Positions 42,749 to 53,029 of a stretch of 64,000 nt of DNA are shown one piece after another (position 1 is the first letter of the stretch; the number at the start of each line of letters is the position of its first letter). The notes under the pieces were generated by a model. It was given only the letters and a program-made list of their open reading frames with translations, did no database searches and was not told the DNA's origin. This stretch comes from Chondrus crispus. Taxonomy: Eukaryota > Rhodophyta > Florideophyceae > Gigartinales > Gigartinaceae. Where the stretch lies: positions 1 to 64,000 of the forward strand of contig NW_005178949.1 in assembly GCF_000350225.1 (NCBI RefSeq), in the 5' to 3' direction. A program made the position numbers and the translations under genes.

Positions 42749-45700
42749 CTAATTCTCGATTCCCACGCTGTCGGGATGCCCCCATAGAGCGCGGTCGGGG
42801 ATTGGTACCCGCTTTCTTCGGCAATATCGCGCGACCGTGTTGTATTCGATATGACGGGCGGGCTCCCAGGTCGACTCGGCGCCGCTGTACCCGTACCAAC
42901 GTACGCGAAACAGGGGGAGGCCGTCATCTCCCGGCCCGTGCCCGGTTAGCGATTGCACGACGTAGGTGTCGGTGGGGTCTCCCGCAGAGAAAGCAGGAGG
43001 GAGGGCCTGCCCCGATGGCATGCGTAGAGGTACGCGGAAGGCGTCGGGTCGGAACGTGCACCTCGCGGCCAGGTACGCCGCACCAGACGAGATGAACGCG
43101 CGGTGAGCGGGGTCGGTCGCCGGGGGGCGGAGGCCCTGTTGCGGCGGGGCGCGGGTGGTTCCGTAGAGTCCACTGTTGGCTCGTGAGGTTCCCTCGCCGT
43201 TTGAGAGCGCGTAACGGGACGCGTGTCCTTCGTTAGGGGTCTTGAGTCCGGCGGCGGGGGGTGGTTCGCTGTTTCGGGGCGGTTCGCCCCGATTCGAGAG
43301 CGGAACCCAGCGAGACGTGTGAGGGCGTCCTCGGTTCCTCCGCCGATGACGACGTCCATCAGCCCCGGCGGCCGCGGCCTTGCGAGCGCCGGTGTCGCGG
43401 GGGTCCCTTCCGAAGGGGTCGCGTCGGGGAGTTTTTCATCTTCCCCGTTTGACGCCACCTGTCCCGGCGGTGGATCGTCCACGTTGCTACGCAGCGGAGG
43501 AGACCTGACGACCCGGTCGCGAGAGAGCCGGTCCTTCAGTCCCGTCCCACGTAAGATGGTGACGGTGTGGTCGTCCACCTGCACGACAGGGAAGGGTCCC
43601 TCGGTCCGTGGTGCGAGCTTATTGTTAACCTGGTCCTTGTCCGTTTTCTCCTCAGATCGTAGCGCAGCCTCGCGGTTCACGAGTACCTGATCCTCCACCC
43701 AATAGTTCGGAGTGGGGTGGCGTATCCGATTATCGAAATCGTTCTTATACCGCTCCTGTCCGGCCATCAAGTTGCGGCTGGCCGTCGACATCAGGCTGCG
43801 GAGCCACGCTAGGTAGCGGATCTTGAACTGCGCCCTTGAGGCGGATGGGTCCAACAGCGGCTTTTGTTGCAGGGATAACCGACTCGGGGTCCGGGATAAT
43901 ACCAGGTCGAACGGCCGCATACCGATCATCCTGTTCGCCGTGCAATTATAGCCGTACGTCAGCGCATCCGTGTACTGATCCCAGTCACGTTGATTATCGG
44001 CGAGGTAATGCCGGAGGGTGGATACCAACGTCCGGTTGAATCTTTCCACCTGCCCATTCGTTTGGGGGTGATATGCCGTGGTGAACACGCTCTCAATTGA
44101 GAGTATCTTGCACACGGCGAGGAAAAACCTCGAGGTGAATTGTCCTCCGTTATCGGAGAGAAGTTTCACTGGGGCGCCGTATACGAACACCCAGTGGGAA
44201 ACGAACGCTTGAGCAACAGTGTCAGCGGTAATCCTCTTGAGCGGGACCGTCCTGGTCAGCTTGGAGTATCTGTCCGTCATCACCAAGAGGTAACGGTTTC
44301 CTCTTGGTGTACGGGGAAGCTCGCCGAGAATGTCGATGGCGATGTACTCCAGGGGCCCTGACGGAGGAAATGTCTTCAACTCAGAGTTGTGCTTCCGCAG
44401 TTTGATGTGTGTCTTCGCGCAGTCGGGACACACCCTTACGGTCGAGTAGGAGTCCACCGACATGCTCGGCCAATAAAACCGCTGTCTTAGCGTATAGAAC
44501 AATCGCCTGCCTCCCGGATGGCCGGAGGTAGCGGGATAATTGCGACAAGTACAGCAACCTTTCCCCGAGGGTCGTGGGTACTACGATCTGTTCCACACCG
44601 TCGAGGTGGGCTTTCCGGCAGACCAGCCCTTCCTGATTCACGAAGAATCGGGACCGGCGCAATTCAGCGAACCCCTCCCCCTTCTCAAGACGGGAAGTCA
44701 CCTCCTTACAAAACGGATCGGAGTGCTGTTCACGAGAGAAGTCTTCGTGGGTTATCGCGGCCATCGAGGCCGGAGGGTCCAGCGCGTAGCAGCCTGCGGA
44801 AATTTCGACGTCGGTGGTGTCGTAGGTCTCCTCTTGATGCTGAGGCTCATCGTCGAAATTCATGACGGTGTAGCAAGGAATTTCTTAGTCGATCGGGATA
44901 GTCGTGCCTCCCGTAGATGGGATACGACTCAGCGCATCGGCGAGGCAGTTCTTGATTCCCTTCACGTAAGTTACGTCGAAGTCATATTCGGCAAGGCGCA
45001 AGCGCCACCGGGCCAGTCGGCCACTCGCATCGGCGAGGTTCATCAGCCACCGCAGGGAGTGGTGATCGGTGTTGACCGTGAACCGCTCCCTTTCCAGGTA
45101 CGGGCGGAGCGTCTGTACCGCCCATACGATGGCGAGGCATTCCTTCTCGGTTGTCGAGTAGTTGCGTTCCGGTGACGAGAGCGTGCGTGACCAATATCAG
45201 ACAGGGTATTGGTGTCCATCCTCGTGGGTCTGCCGTAGTGTGCAGCCCAACTGAGCGTCTGACGCATACGTGTCCAGTGAGTAGGGGCGCCCCAGTCTTG
45301 GGAGTTTTAAGACCGGAGGCGAAATGAAGCACTCCTTCAGTGTCTGGAAGGCCGTGGTCTGCTCTTCATCCAGATCGGGGAGGACATCCGGCTCTTCTTT
45401 TCAGAGCATAGCCGTAAGGGGCGCCGCTATCTTGGCGAAATGATCGACGAAGCGTCGGTAGACATTACACATTCCCAAGAACGAGCGCAGCTCGGTCTGG
45501 GTCTGTGGTTGAGTCGCTTCTGAGAGCGCTTTCACATTCTTCGGGTGGAATTCGAGTTCGCCCGGTCGGATGATATGTCCCAGGTACTCAACAGAGTCCT
45601 GGAAAAACTTGCACTTGTTAAGTTTAAGTGATAATTCCTCCTGCTGCAGAGCACGGAGTATTACGTCCACATCCTTGAGGTGCGTGTCATAATCCTTGGA

Positions 45701-47181
45701 GAAGATTATGATATCATCCAGGTAGATGAGGCAGCTCTTCCAGCGATAGCCTGAGAGGAGGATATCCAGCATACGTTGAAAGGTGGCCGGGGCGTTCATC
45801 AACCCGAAGGGCATACGGTTGAATTGATACGTCCCGGCGTGGCACGTAAACATGGTCTTCGGTCGATCCTCCTTGGCGACTGGAATTTGCCAGTACCCGG
45901 AGTTACAATCAAGGGTTGAAAAGACCTTGGCTTCCCCGAGTGTGTCAAGACACTCGTCCATGCGAGGGATGGGGTACGTATCTCGCACGGTCAACGCGTT
46001 CAGCCGTCGATAATCGATGCAGAAACGGAGGGTCCCATCTGACTTGGGGATGAGCACGACGGGGGACACCCATTCGGACTTGGACCGGGAAATTACCCCG
46101 ACGGCTAACATCTCGTCAACCGAGGCTTGTTCCGCCTCCCGGGCGCGGGGACCAGCTCGATAGGCTGAAATCGAAACGGCTTGGCGCCGGGGGTGAGTTC
46201 GATGCGATGCTCTGTCGCTCGAACTTCGCCCAAGTTTCCATCTCACATTCCGGCGTAGGGCGCGAGCCTGGTGCGGACCTGCCCTCGCACTTGCGCCGGC
46301 AGGTGGTCGAGGGGAACCGACTCCGGCTGAGGGGATGGCTCCGCTTGGGGGAGGGCTCCACGAGGGGGCCTCTCGCCCTGTAGAGGGGGGCTCCCCTCGG
46401 AGAATTCCGCGGCTAGGACCGCGTCCAACGGCATGGCCGTGCGCACCATCGCCCGCGGATGGGGAGTGACGAAGCCAACGACTTGGTTCTTCGACAACCT
46501 CTTGTTGGCGGTCGAGAAGTTCGCCATGAGGACCTTGAACTCTTGCAACGGGGTGATGTGCACCACCCCGTTGGAGAGGGAGATCCGATGCTTCGCATAT
46601 AACTGCGGGTTCGCCTCGAGGACCGAGAGTCCGGCCCGTCCACTTGTGACGTATACCCAAGTCTGGGTGCCCGCCGGGATCTCCACGGCGCGCGACACCT
46701 TGAGCCTTGGGGAAGTCCGCCCAGCGGCGGGGGCATACTCTTGCTCCGACGGGAGGGGAGGGGCGTTCGCGGCCCGAGACGCCGGCTTCCGGACGATGGG
46801 TGTCTTAGTACCATCGTCCAGTTCCACCTCCTTCCGCCGGGGGTAGATGGCTTCGACGAACTTGTCGTTAAAGTCGCACCCCAGTATCACGGGGGCGGCT
46901 AATCGTTCACAGACGATGAAGTTACACCTCATGGTACGGTCACCTAACCGCACCACGAGGGGGATTTGTCCGCTCGTACGCAATGGTCTCCCATTGGCGT
47001 CCGCGATCGTCGGGATTTCACCCGGAATAATCAGCGCCTCCCATCCGGAGGGAAGCGTGTCGGCACGTACGAAATTGGAGCCAGCCCCTGTATCTAATAT
47101 TGTGAGCTGGCGCACCAATATCGACGGGGATAATCCAAGGTCTGCGTAGACATTGTAATTCCGCCGAGACAGCGCGAGCAC
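42749..47181 (-). pseudogene. Gypsy2 pol region: protease to chromodomain
   Basis: Protease at about 47100-46820 with LTILDTGAGSNFVRADTL (D-T-G active site) and PVILGCDFNDKF. RT at about 46260-45400 has SEWVSPVVLIPKSDGTLRF, LDCNSGYWQIPVAKEDR, MPFGLMNAPATFQRML and catalytic YLDD. RNase H lies at about 45300-44980 and is recognisable only in part. Integrase at about 44540-43700 has the HHCC-like module, DILGELPRTPRGNRYLLV, LSDNGGQFTSRFF and YHPQTNGQVERFNRTLV. A Pro/Arg-rich linker follows, then the chromodomain at 42980-42760 (GLPLFRVRWYGYSGAESTWE). Several disabling changes are present. Confidence 0.85.
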
Positions 47182-47404
47182 TGTCTCGGGATGGCTAACA
47201 CCCCTTGCAAGCGGGGGGGTGTTTCTCCGTCATGGTCGGCGTAAGGTACCGAGCCGTTCGGGGTCGGGGTCTCCCTGGGATGGCCCAGTGTGTTTGCGGC
47301 CGAGTATCCGGTACCGCTTCCCCGTCCCGGGAGGTGAAGACGGTTCCGCCACCCTGGGCGAGTGATCTGGGGATGTGTCCGTGTCCATCTCAGCTGCGGT
47401 TCTC

Positions 47405-48539
47405 TGTAGTGCAATGTGCCTGTCAGGCCGGAACCAGGGTCCAACGGTCCAGCGACAACACAACCAACAAACAACAACCAAAAACCAACAAGAATTGCCG
47501 ACGGTACAGCCCTACGGAGTGTCCGATTCTCCCTTTCCCTTTAAGTGGGTTTGCGGCCCACAGTAGCTCAAGTCCCTGACAGGGGGAGGGCAAAAGGAAG
47601 AGGCCCGCCCCGGGACGAATGGTGGTAGAGTCTTGAACAGGCAGTTGCTAGGCGAGTTCGGGGCGGTAATTAGGAAGCCGGGCCCGATGGGTCGTAAATC
47701 CAATGCTCGCTGAGCGCCTGGTACACCTTATACCCTTGATAAGGTCTTCGACGGGGGCGTCGCAACGCAGCCCGTCGGGAATTAGCAAACACGTAGCAGC
47801 GCTACACCTCCGTACTGCCCGATGGCAAAGTACCGACACCGGAACGGTCGCAACCTGTATCCGATGGAACCAACACTGTCCTGTATACACAACAGGACCT
47901 TCGAGGGAAACGTCGTTGCAACAGCCTCCGTCGGTGGTCGTAAACAAGTAGCAGCGCTACACCCACGTGTCGCCCGATGGCAAAGACACCTACACCGGTC
48001 CGGTCGCAACCAAAGCCGATGGCATCAACAACAAACAAAAGAACCAACACAAGAGCCCGATGACTCCAGTCGTCACAATGCGGATCGCAATCAGGCAATG
48101 TGGAACCAACACAAGATAAGGGAATAGGAATAGAGATAGAAATAGAAAAGGATAGGTGAAATAAAGGAAAAGGAAAGGGAACCCCCGAGCGCAAAGGATA
48201 ACGTAATCTGTGGTAAAAGGGAGCGTCTTCGGAAAGACGGACTTCGACCAAGGCGATATTCAACTCTGGCAACTCGGGTTACCTTTACTGACTTGGTGGT
48301 CAGAGGGCTAAGGTATATATCGCCCCGCCGGAGCCACTACAGTGGCTTGCGGCGCTAGATCCTAGATCTAATCTAGTGTCAGCAAAATTAATGCTAACTA
48401 ATTAACTAAATAAAATTAAATAATTAAAAATTAAAACTGTGCAATTATTCACACGTGTGTCCCCCAACTCGGACTACTTTTCATATCCAAATATTTTCCT
48501 TTCTTTTCACCCCCCTTTTCAGGTGCGTATTGCACTACA
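47405..48539. mobile_element. Solo LTR-like insertion (1,135 bp) in Gypsy2
   Basis: Inserted between gag and protease of Gypsy2. It has inverted ends TGTAGTGCAAT and ATTGCACTACA (TG..CA) and is flanked by the 5-bp duplication TTCTC at 47400-47404 and 48540-48544. Gypsy3 has the uninterrupted junction at about 55240-55280. It contains no long ORF. An internal direct duplication is visible: 47785-47870 and 47940-48025 share GTAGCAGCGCTACACC and GCCCGATGGCAAAG. The size and ends suit a solo LTR of a third gypsy family, or less likely a short non-autonomous element. Strand is not determinable from the ends alone. Confidence 0.8.
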
Positions 48540-48544
48540 TTCTC

Positions 48545-50721
48545 GTAGTTTTTCGGAGGAGGAGAAGCTTCCCCGGGGGGCGGTACGGTCCTCGTCCCGG
48601 TACCCGCACGCGGCGGCGGGCCGGCGACGGCTTCAGGTTCATGACCCGGTTCGCCTCGTAACTGAGGAGGGCGACGGCTCGGAGGTACGCCTCCGGAGGC
48701 ACTCGGCTCTTTTGGGCCGTGGTCAACTTCTCGTACTGGTAGGGTACGAGGGATACATCCTTCACCTTCATATCGCAGTTGGGGGAAATGTGGTCCCCGA
48801 CCCGATAACAGGTGAAGCAGATGATCTGCGGGGACGGAGGCCCTCGCAGATTCTTCTGGTAATTACGGGACGTTTTCCCCGGTGGAAGTCCGCGAAAGCC
48901 CTCGGCGGGCTCTCGAGCGGGTTGGTACGGCTTGCGCCGGTCGCCGTAAAACAGCGAGTCTCCGTTGTTGAAGGAGGATTCTTCCGTCGGGAGGGAAGGA
49001 GCCTCCCCGGCGAGGTCACCTTCGGTAGCAAAGTAGTTCTCGGCTCCCCGGGCCGTTCGAAAACTGGGAGGGGGGCCGCTCGACGTCGACGGGGCGCCAT
49101 CCAGGGCAGCGAGGACCTGTTTAACCGGGCGGGGCTTCCCGACCTCCATGCGGCGCCAAGACCCGTGCTGGGCTCGGAAGGCGTCTCCGTGCGAACGCGC
49201 GTGGGCGATGGTATCCTCGAACGAGGATCGCGGTCGATCCTCGCGAGCTTGTAACACCAGCGGCTTGATCGCGGGGGTGAGCCCCTCGATGAAGAGGGTC
49301 GTCCTCTCGTATGCCGAGTGCACGTCCCCGCACCTTCCCAGGGCGGTGGACATTCGAGTAGCGTACTCGGTTTCCAATTCGCTCGGCTTCTGGCGTAGCT
49401 CCCTCAATGCCGTGAGAGCCCGCTCGATCTCGAGGTTCGTCGCATACGTGCGTAACACCCAATTGACGGCGGCAGCCCAGCTCGCGATCCCCTGAGATTT
49501 GCGGTGCAGTCCCCGCTGGGACTCATAGGCTTCCTTAGCGGGCGGAGCCAGCAGATGGGGTAGGGCCATCAGGGCCATCGCCTCGGTCATATTGGCGTTG
49601 TCAAAATTCTCCTTGCAGCGAGCCGGGAAACTGATGACCCTGATAGGATCTACCCCGCTGAATTTGTACTCCCCCATGACCACGAGGAGGTACTGCACCC
49701 TCTTGCGAGTGGTAGCGTAGACCCGGTCGTCCAGGGTTGGGTCGGTATCCACGAGGCGGTAGGCTCTGTAGTTACACACACCTCTGAACCGGTGGTTCGT
49801 CGGCTTCCAGACAGAGACATTTTTCTGTTTGGGGCCGAACGTCGGCGTTGGGGCCGTAAGTGACTCTGACTCGGAATCGGACTCCGAGTCAGAGGAGGAC
49901 GACGAGGACGGGCTCGAGTGCCCGTCCGGAGGGTAACCATCCTTTCGTCCTTTGCGACGGTTCGCCTTCTGCTCTTTCCGACTGGGTTTGGACTTTTTTC
50001 GTCGTCCACTCCCATCGTCGTCTGAGCTTTCCCCTTGATCGGGGTTCCCTCCCCGTAAATTCTGGGAAGGTAAATCACCTTCAAGGTGGACAGGTCCGGC
50101 GGAGGCTCCCTCGCGGGAGGCTCCAGCCGCGGTTCGCGATGCCTGCGGATTGGCGGAGAATTGGGGAGCGGTCTCCATGGAGGGGACCGGTATCCCCGCG
50201 GCTTGCAGCGCCGGCGTTTTCACGTTGGAAAAGAGCAGGCTCTTATTCAACGGGGGCAACCCCTCAGCGGGAGGGAGAGTAGCTACTCCGACTGTAGACG
50301 GAGGGATTCCATCAGCGAGGGCTGATGTTGGCGTCTTCAAGATGGCGATTTCTCGACGGAGGGCCTTGAGTTCCTCCGCCGTGGCGGTTTTCTCTTGCTT
50401 ACGCAGGGTGGTAGCCTCCTTGGCGCTGGCAGCTATGTCCGCCTGCCAGGCCTTGGTGAGCACGCCTTCCAGGGCGGTTAATCGATCTCGTTCTCTCGCA
50501 GCTTGTACCTCGGCTTGGGCCGTGATAGTTTCCTCAATAAAATTCTTGAGGTTTTCTCGCAGCGCCGACGGTTGCACTGCGAGCTTCTCCGCTACAGTAT
50601 TGAGCGTGAATCTTTCGGCGTCTCGGAGAGTCTTGCGACAACTCCGAGTGATTCACGCCGCAACTGGCGGAGGCACGTCTCGAGGACGGGTCTCACGGGA
50701 CGATTCGGACCCGGATACCAT
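48545..50721 (-). pseudogene. Gypsy2 gag region
   Basis: Gag counterpart of Gypsy3. It starts at an ATG near 50721, with the coiled-coil-like ALRENLKNFIEETITAQAEV (about 50570), a Ser/Asp-rich linker (about 49940-49860) and the capsid-like part (WKPTNHRFRGVCNYRAYRLV, ALMALPHLLAPPAKEAYESQ, about 49810-49200). A zinc-knuckle-like IICFTCYRVGDHISPNCDMK (C-x2-C-x5-H-x4-C, about 48815-48760) follows. The 3' end meets the inserted LTR at 48539. One long stretch is open, but the start of the frame is damaged. Confidence 0.82.
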
Positions 50722-50811
50722 AGCCTTGAGCTTGTCAAAACCTGTTGAAACAGAGAGAGAACACCTAAGACCAAAAACGGTAAGGGATAAGGGACACTCC
50801 GTAGACTTCTA

Positions 50812-50827
50812 GGTAGGGAGACCAAAA
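50812..50827 (-). promoter_or_regulatory. Gypsy2 primer binding site
   Basis: Minus-strand TTTTGGTCTCCCTACCTAGA follows the 5' LTR, one base different from the TGGTCTCCCGACCTAGA of Gypsy1 and Gypsy3. Confidence 0.7.
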
Positions 50828-51457
50828 CGTCGTGAACTGAGGCGAAGGATTGGGAATCCCCCTCAGTCAGAGCACCGCGCGTTCGGAGGCGTGGGAGATG
50901 ATTCGGGAGACCACCCGTTGGGTAACCGGCACGGGGTCCGGGCGTCTAACGCAGTAGGGAAAGAAAGCGAAAAAATGGGAAAGCAGAGCCCAGGAGGGGC
51001 AGAGCGGTAGGGACAGCTGTCGCGCGGAGATCCGGGTGTAGCGGGACGACGCGCGCGGCAGAGAGAGGTGGGAATCGGGACGCAGGTGGCTGGCAGGGTA
51101 TCGTCGTAGGACGGGGACCGACGCAAGGCTACGACTCCGTTCCAGAAACCCGAGTTGTAGACCCAAAGCTTCGTGAGGATTTACTTAGGGTCGGACGTTG
51201 GCTATATACTAGTCGCCATCCGAGCTACAATTAATTAAACTAAAAAATACTAAATTAAAACGACGGCGGCGACGGCCGGAGAAACTCCTCTTGGGGAGGT
51301 ATGACAACCATTACAGGTGGGGAATGACACCTGGTCACAGGGGTCTCGATGCCCAGTTACACGTGGCGTGAGATACACGTGTGCCCCGGAGAAGGAGTCG
51401 TGCTGGCCGGGGACACGTGTCCCCCGTGAGAAAAGAAAGGTGGGTCAGTGCACTACA
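50828..51457 (-). repeat. Gypsy2 5' LTR (LTR-B, 630 bp)
   Basis: Same family as LTR-A and LTR-C but clearly more diverged from both (substitutions every ten bases or so). The TG start is at 51457. TATA-like TATATA at about 51204, on the minus strand as well. The outer flank is GTGGG (51458-51462), which does not match the flank of LTR-A. Confidence 0.9.
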
Positions 51458-52292
51458 GTGGGGGTCGGTGCAGGTCTTGCTGCGAAGGGGAGGAAGTCGT
51501 GGGGTTTTTGTGGTTGTGTCTCCTTCGTGGTGGCTTGTCTGGGTTGTGGTTTGGGTCGTTGGATTTTTTTGGTGATGGTTTTACGAGCATATGTACTTGC
51601 GCCATTGGCTTGTGCAGTTTGTGGTTCAGTGACGAGGTGGTATTGACCTTGTCTGTATGTCGCCGACAGGGTGGCTTCAGGTAGCTTGGTTGGCTTGCGT
51701 AGCCATGCGTGCGTTCTTGTGAAGGTGACGTCGCCGAATGCTGTTAGATGGTGCACTGATAACAGGTTGTGCTTAATTTGTGGCGCATGTACGGCGTTGA
51801 TGGTGATCTCGTTATTCTTCTCCCGTATCTGAATTTTTCCAGTGTGAGTGATGCGGGTGTTATGTCCGCTCGCGGTCTGTGTTAGTGTCCCGTTGCTCTG
51901 GCGCATTGTCGCATGTGGTTGTGCGGTGTGAGTGCGATGAGCTCCGGAGTCTAATATATATAGGTGCTTACCGTCTTGCTCCTCGTGTTGATCAGCGAAT
52001 ACACCTTCCAGGAATTGGAGGCGTTCATACAACTCGTGTATGTCGCTGTCTGCGTGGTCTGTGTGTGCTGTGGCCTGGTATGCGCTGGTGTTGGTCTGGT
52101 ATCGGCGTGGTCTACGGGTTTGGCAGTCTGCCGTGTTGTGTGTGATGCTGCCGTGTATGTGGCACCATTTGCCGTCGTGCCCTTTTGGTTTGTCATATTG
52201 CGTTGAAGCTGTTGTCGCTTTGACGGTCGGGGGTATCTACAGGGTGGGCGTGTGTACGTTTTCCGTGGAGGTTTGTAGCTGCTGGGGCTCTG
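51458..52292 (-). mobile_element. Copia B, right fragment, inverted: gag end and protease
   Basis: Minus-strand copia sequence squeezed between two outward-facing gypsy LTRs. It reads from 52292: a Gln/Arg-rich gag tail, a zinc-knuckle-like stretch near 52180-52120, then LYILDSGAHRTHT (protease D-S-G) and NNEITINAVHAPQIKHNLLS. These are the parts expected to follow the gag fragment at 39690-40240, but in the opposite orientation. Decayed. Confidence 0.8.
52288..52292. repeat. Inverted partner of the CAGAG duplication
   Basis: CTCTG, reverse complement of CAGAG at 40236-40240, immediately outside the Gypsy3 5' LTR. Confidence 0.85.
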
Positions 52293-52923
52293 TGTAGTGC
52301 ACTGACCCACCTTTCCCTTTTCCCAGGGCGACACCTGTCCCCAGCCAGCACGACTCCTTCTCCAGGACACACGTGTACCGCGCGCCACGTGTAACCGGGC
52401 GTCAAGGCTCCTGTGTCCAGGTGTCATCCCCCACGTGTAATGGTTGTCATACCTCCCCAAGAGGAGTTTCTCCGGTCGTCGCCGCCGTCGTTTTAATTTA
52501 GTATCTTTTAGTTTAATTAATTATAGCTCCGACGTCAGCTAGTATATAGCCGACGTCCGACCCTAAGTAAATCCTCACGAAGCTTTGGGTCTACAACTCG
52601 GGTTTCTGGAACGGAGTCGTAGCCTCGCGTCGGTCCTCGTCCCACGACGGCACCCTGCGAGCCATCTACGTCCCGATTCCCTCCTGCCTCTACCGCGCGC
52701 GTCGTCCCGCCACGCTCGGCTCTCCGCGCGACAGCTGTCCCTACCGCTCCGCCCCTCTTGGGCTCTGCTTTCCCACATTTTCCCTTACTTTCCCTACTGC
52801 GCTTCGCGCCCGGCCCCGTACCGGTCCCTTACGGGTGGTCTCCCGATAACCCCCCTACAGGCGCCCCCGAACGGGCGCGCTCTGCCAGAGGGGGATCCCA
52901 CACTTCCCCCTCAGTGCACGACA
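52293..52923 (+). repeat. Gypsy3 5' LTR (LTR-C, 631 bp)
   Basis: TGTAGTGCACTGACCCACCT to CCCCTCAGTGCACGACA. A TATA-like AGTATATAGC lies at about 52540. It is much closer to LTR-A (about 2% different) than to LTR-B. Confidence 0.92.
52836..52846 (+). promoter_or_regulatory. Primer-site-like sequence inside the LTR
   Basis: TGGTCTCCCGA, identical to the first 11 bases of the primer binding site at 52926, occurs about 78 bp before the end of the LTR. It is also in LTR-A (reverse complement at 40319-40329), LTR-B (50904-50914) and the solo LTR (58062-58072). Confidence 0.65.
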
Positions 52924-52925
52924 TT

Positions 52926-52943
52926 TTGGTCTCCCGACCTAGA
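52926..52943 (+). promoter_or_regulatory. Gypsy3 primer binding site
   Basis: TTGGTCTCCCGACCTAGAAG directly after the LTR, the same 20 bases as in Gypsy1. Confidence 0.75.
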
Positions 52944-53029
52944 AGTCTACGGAGTGTCCCTTATCCCTTACCGTTTTTGGTCTTAGGTGTTCTCTCTCTG
53001 TTTCAACAGGTTTCGACAAGCTCAAGGCT

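Larger units (their letters stand above)
40241..51457 (-). mobile_element. Gypsy2: Ty3/gypsy chromovirus, second family
   Basis: An 11.2-kb minus-strand element with LTRs at both ends: 5' LTR 51457-50828 and 3' LTR 40871-40241. In order it holds the primer site, gag, an inserted LTR-type element (48539-47405), protease, RT, RNase H, integrase, chromodomain, and a roughly 1.9-kb tail with repeats and the end of an antisense ORF. The two LTRs are unusually different from each other and lack a shared target duplication, so Gypsy2 as it stands is probably a recombinant of two insertions. The coding region is broken in several places. Confidence 0.85.

Noticed and set aside
40241-51457. Gypsy2 as a single simple insertion
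   Set aside because: Its LTRs lack a shared target duplication and are far more different from each other than LTR-A is from LTR-C.
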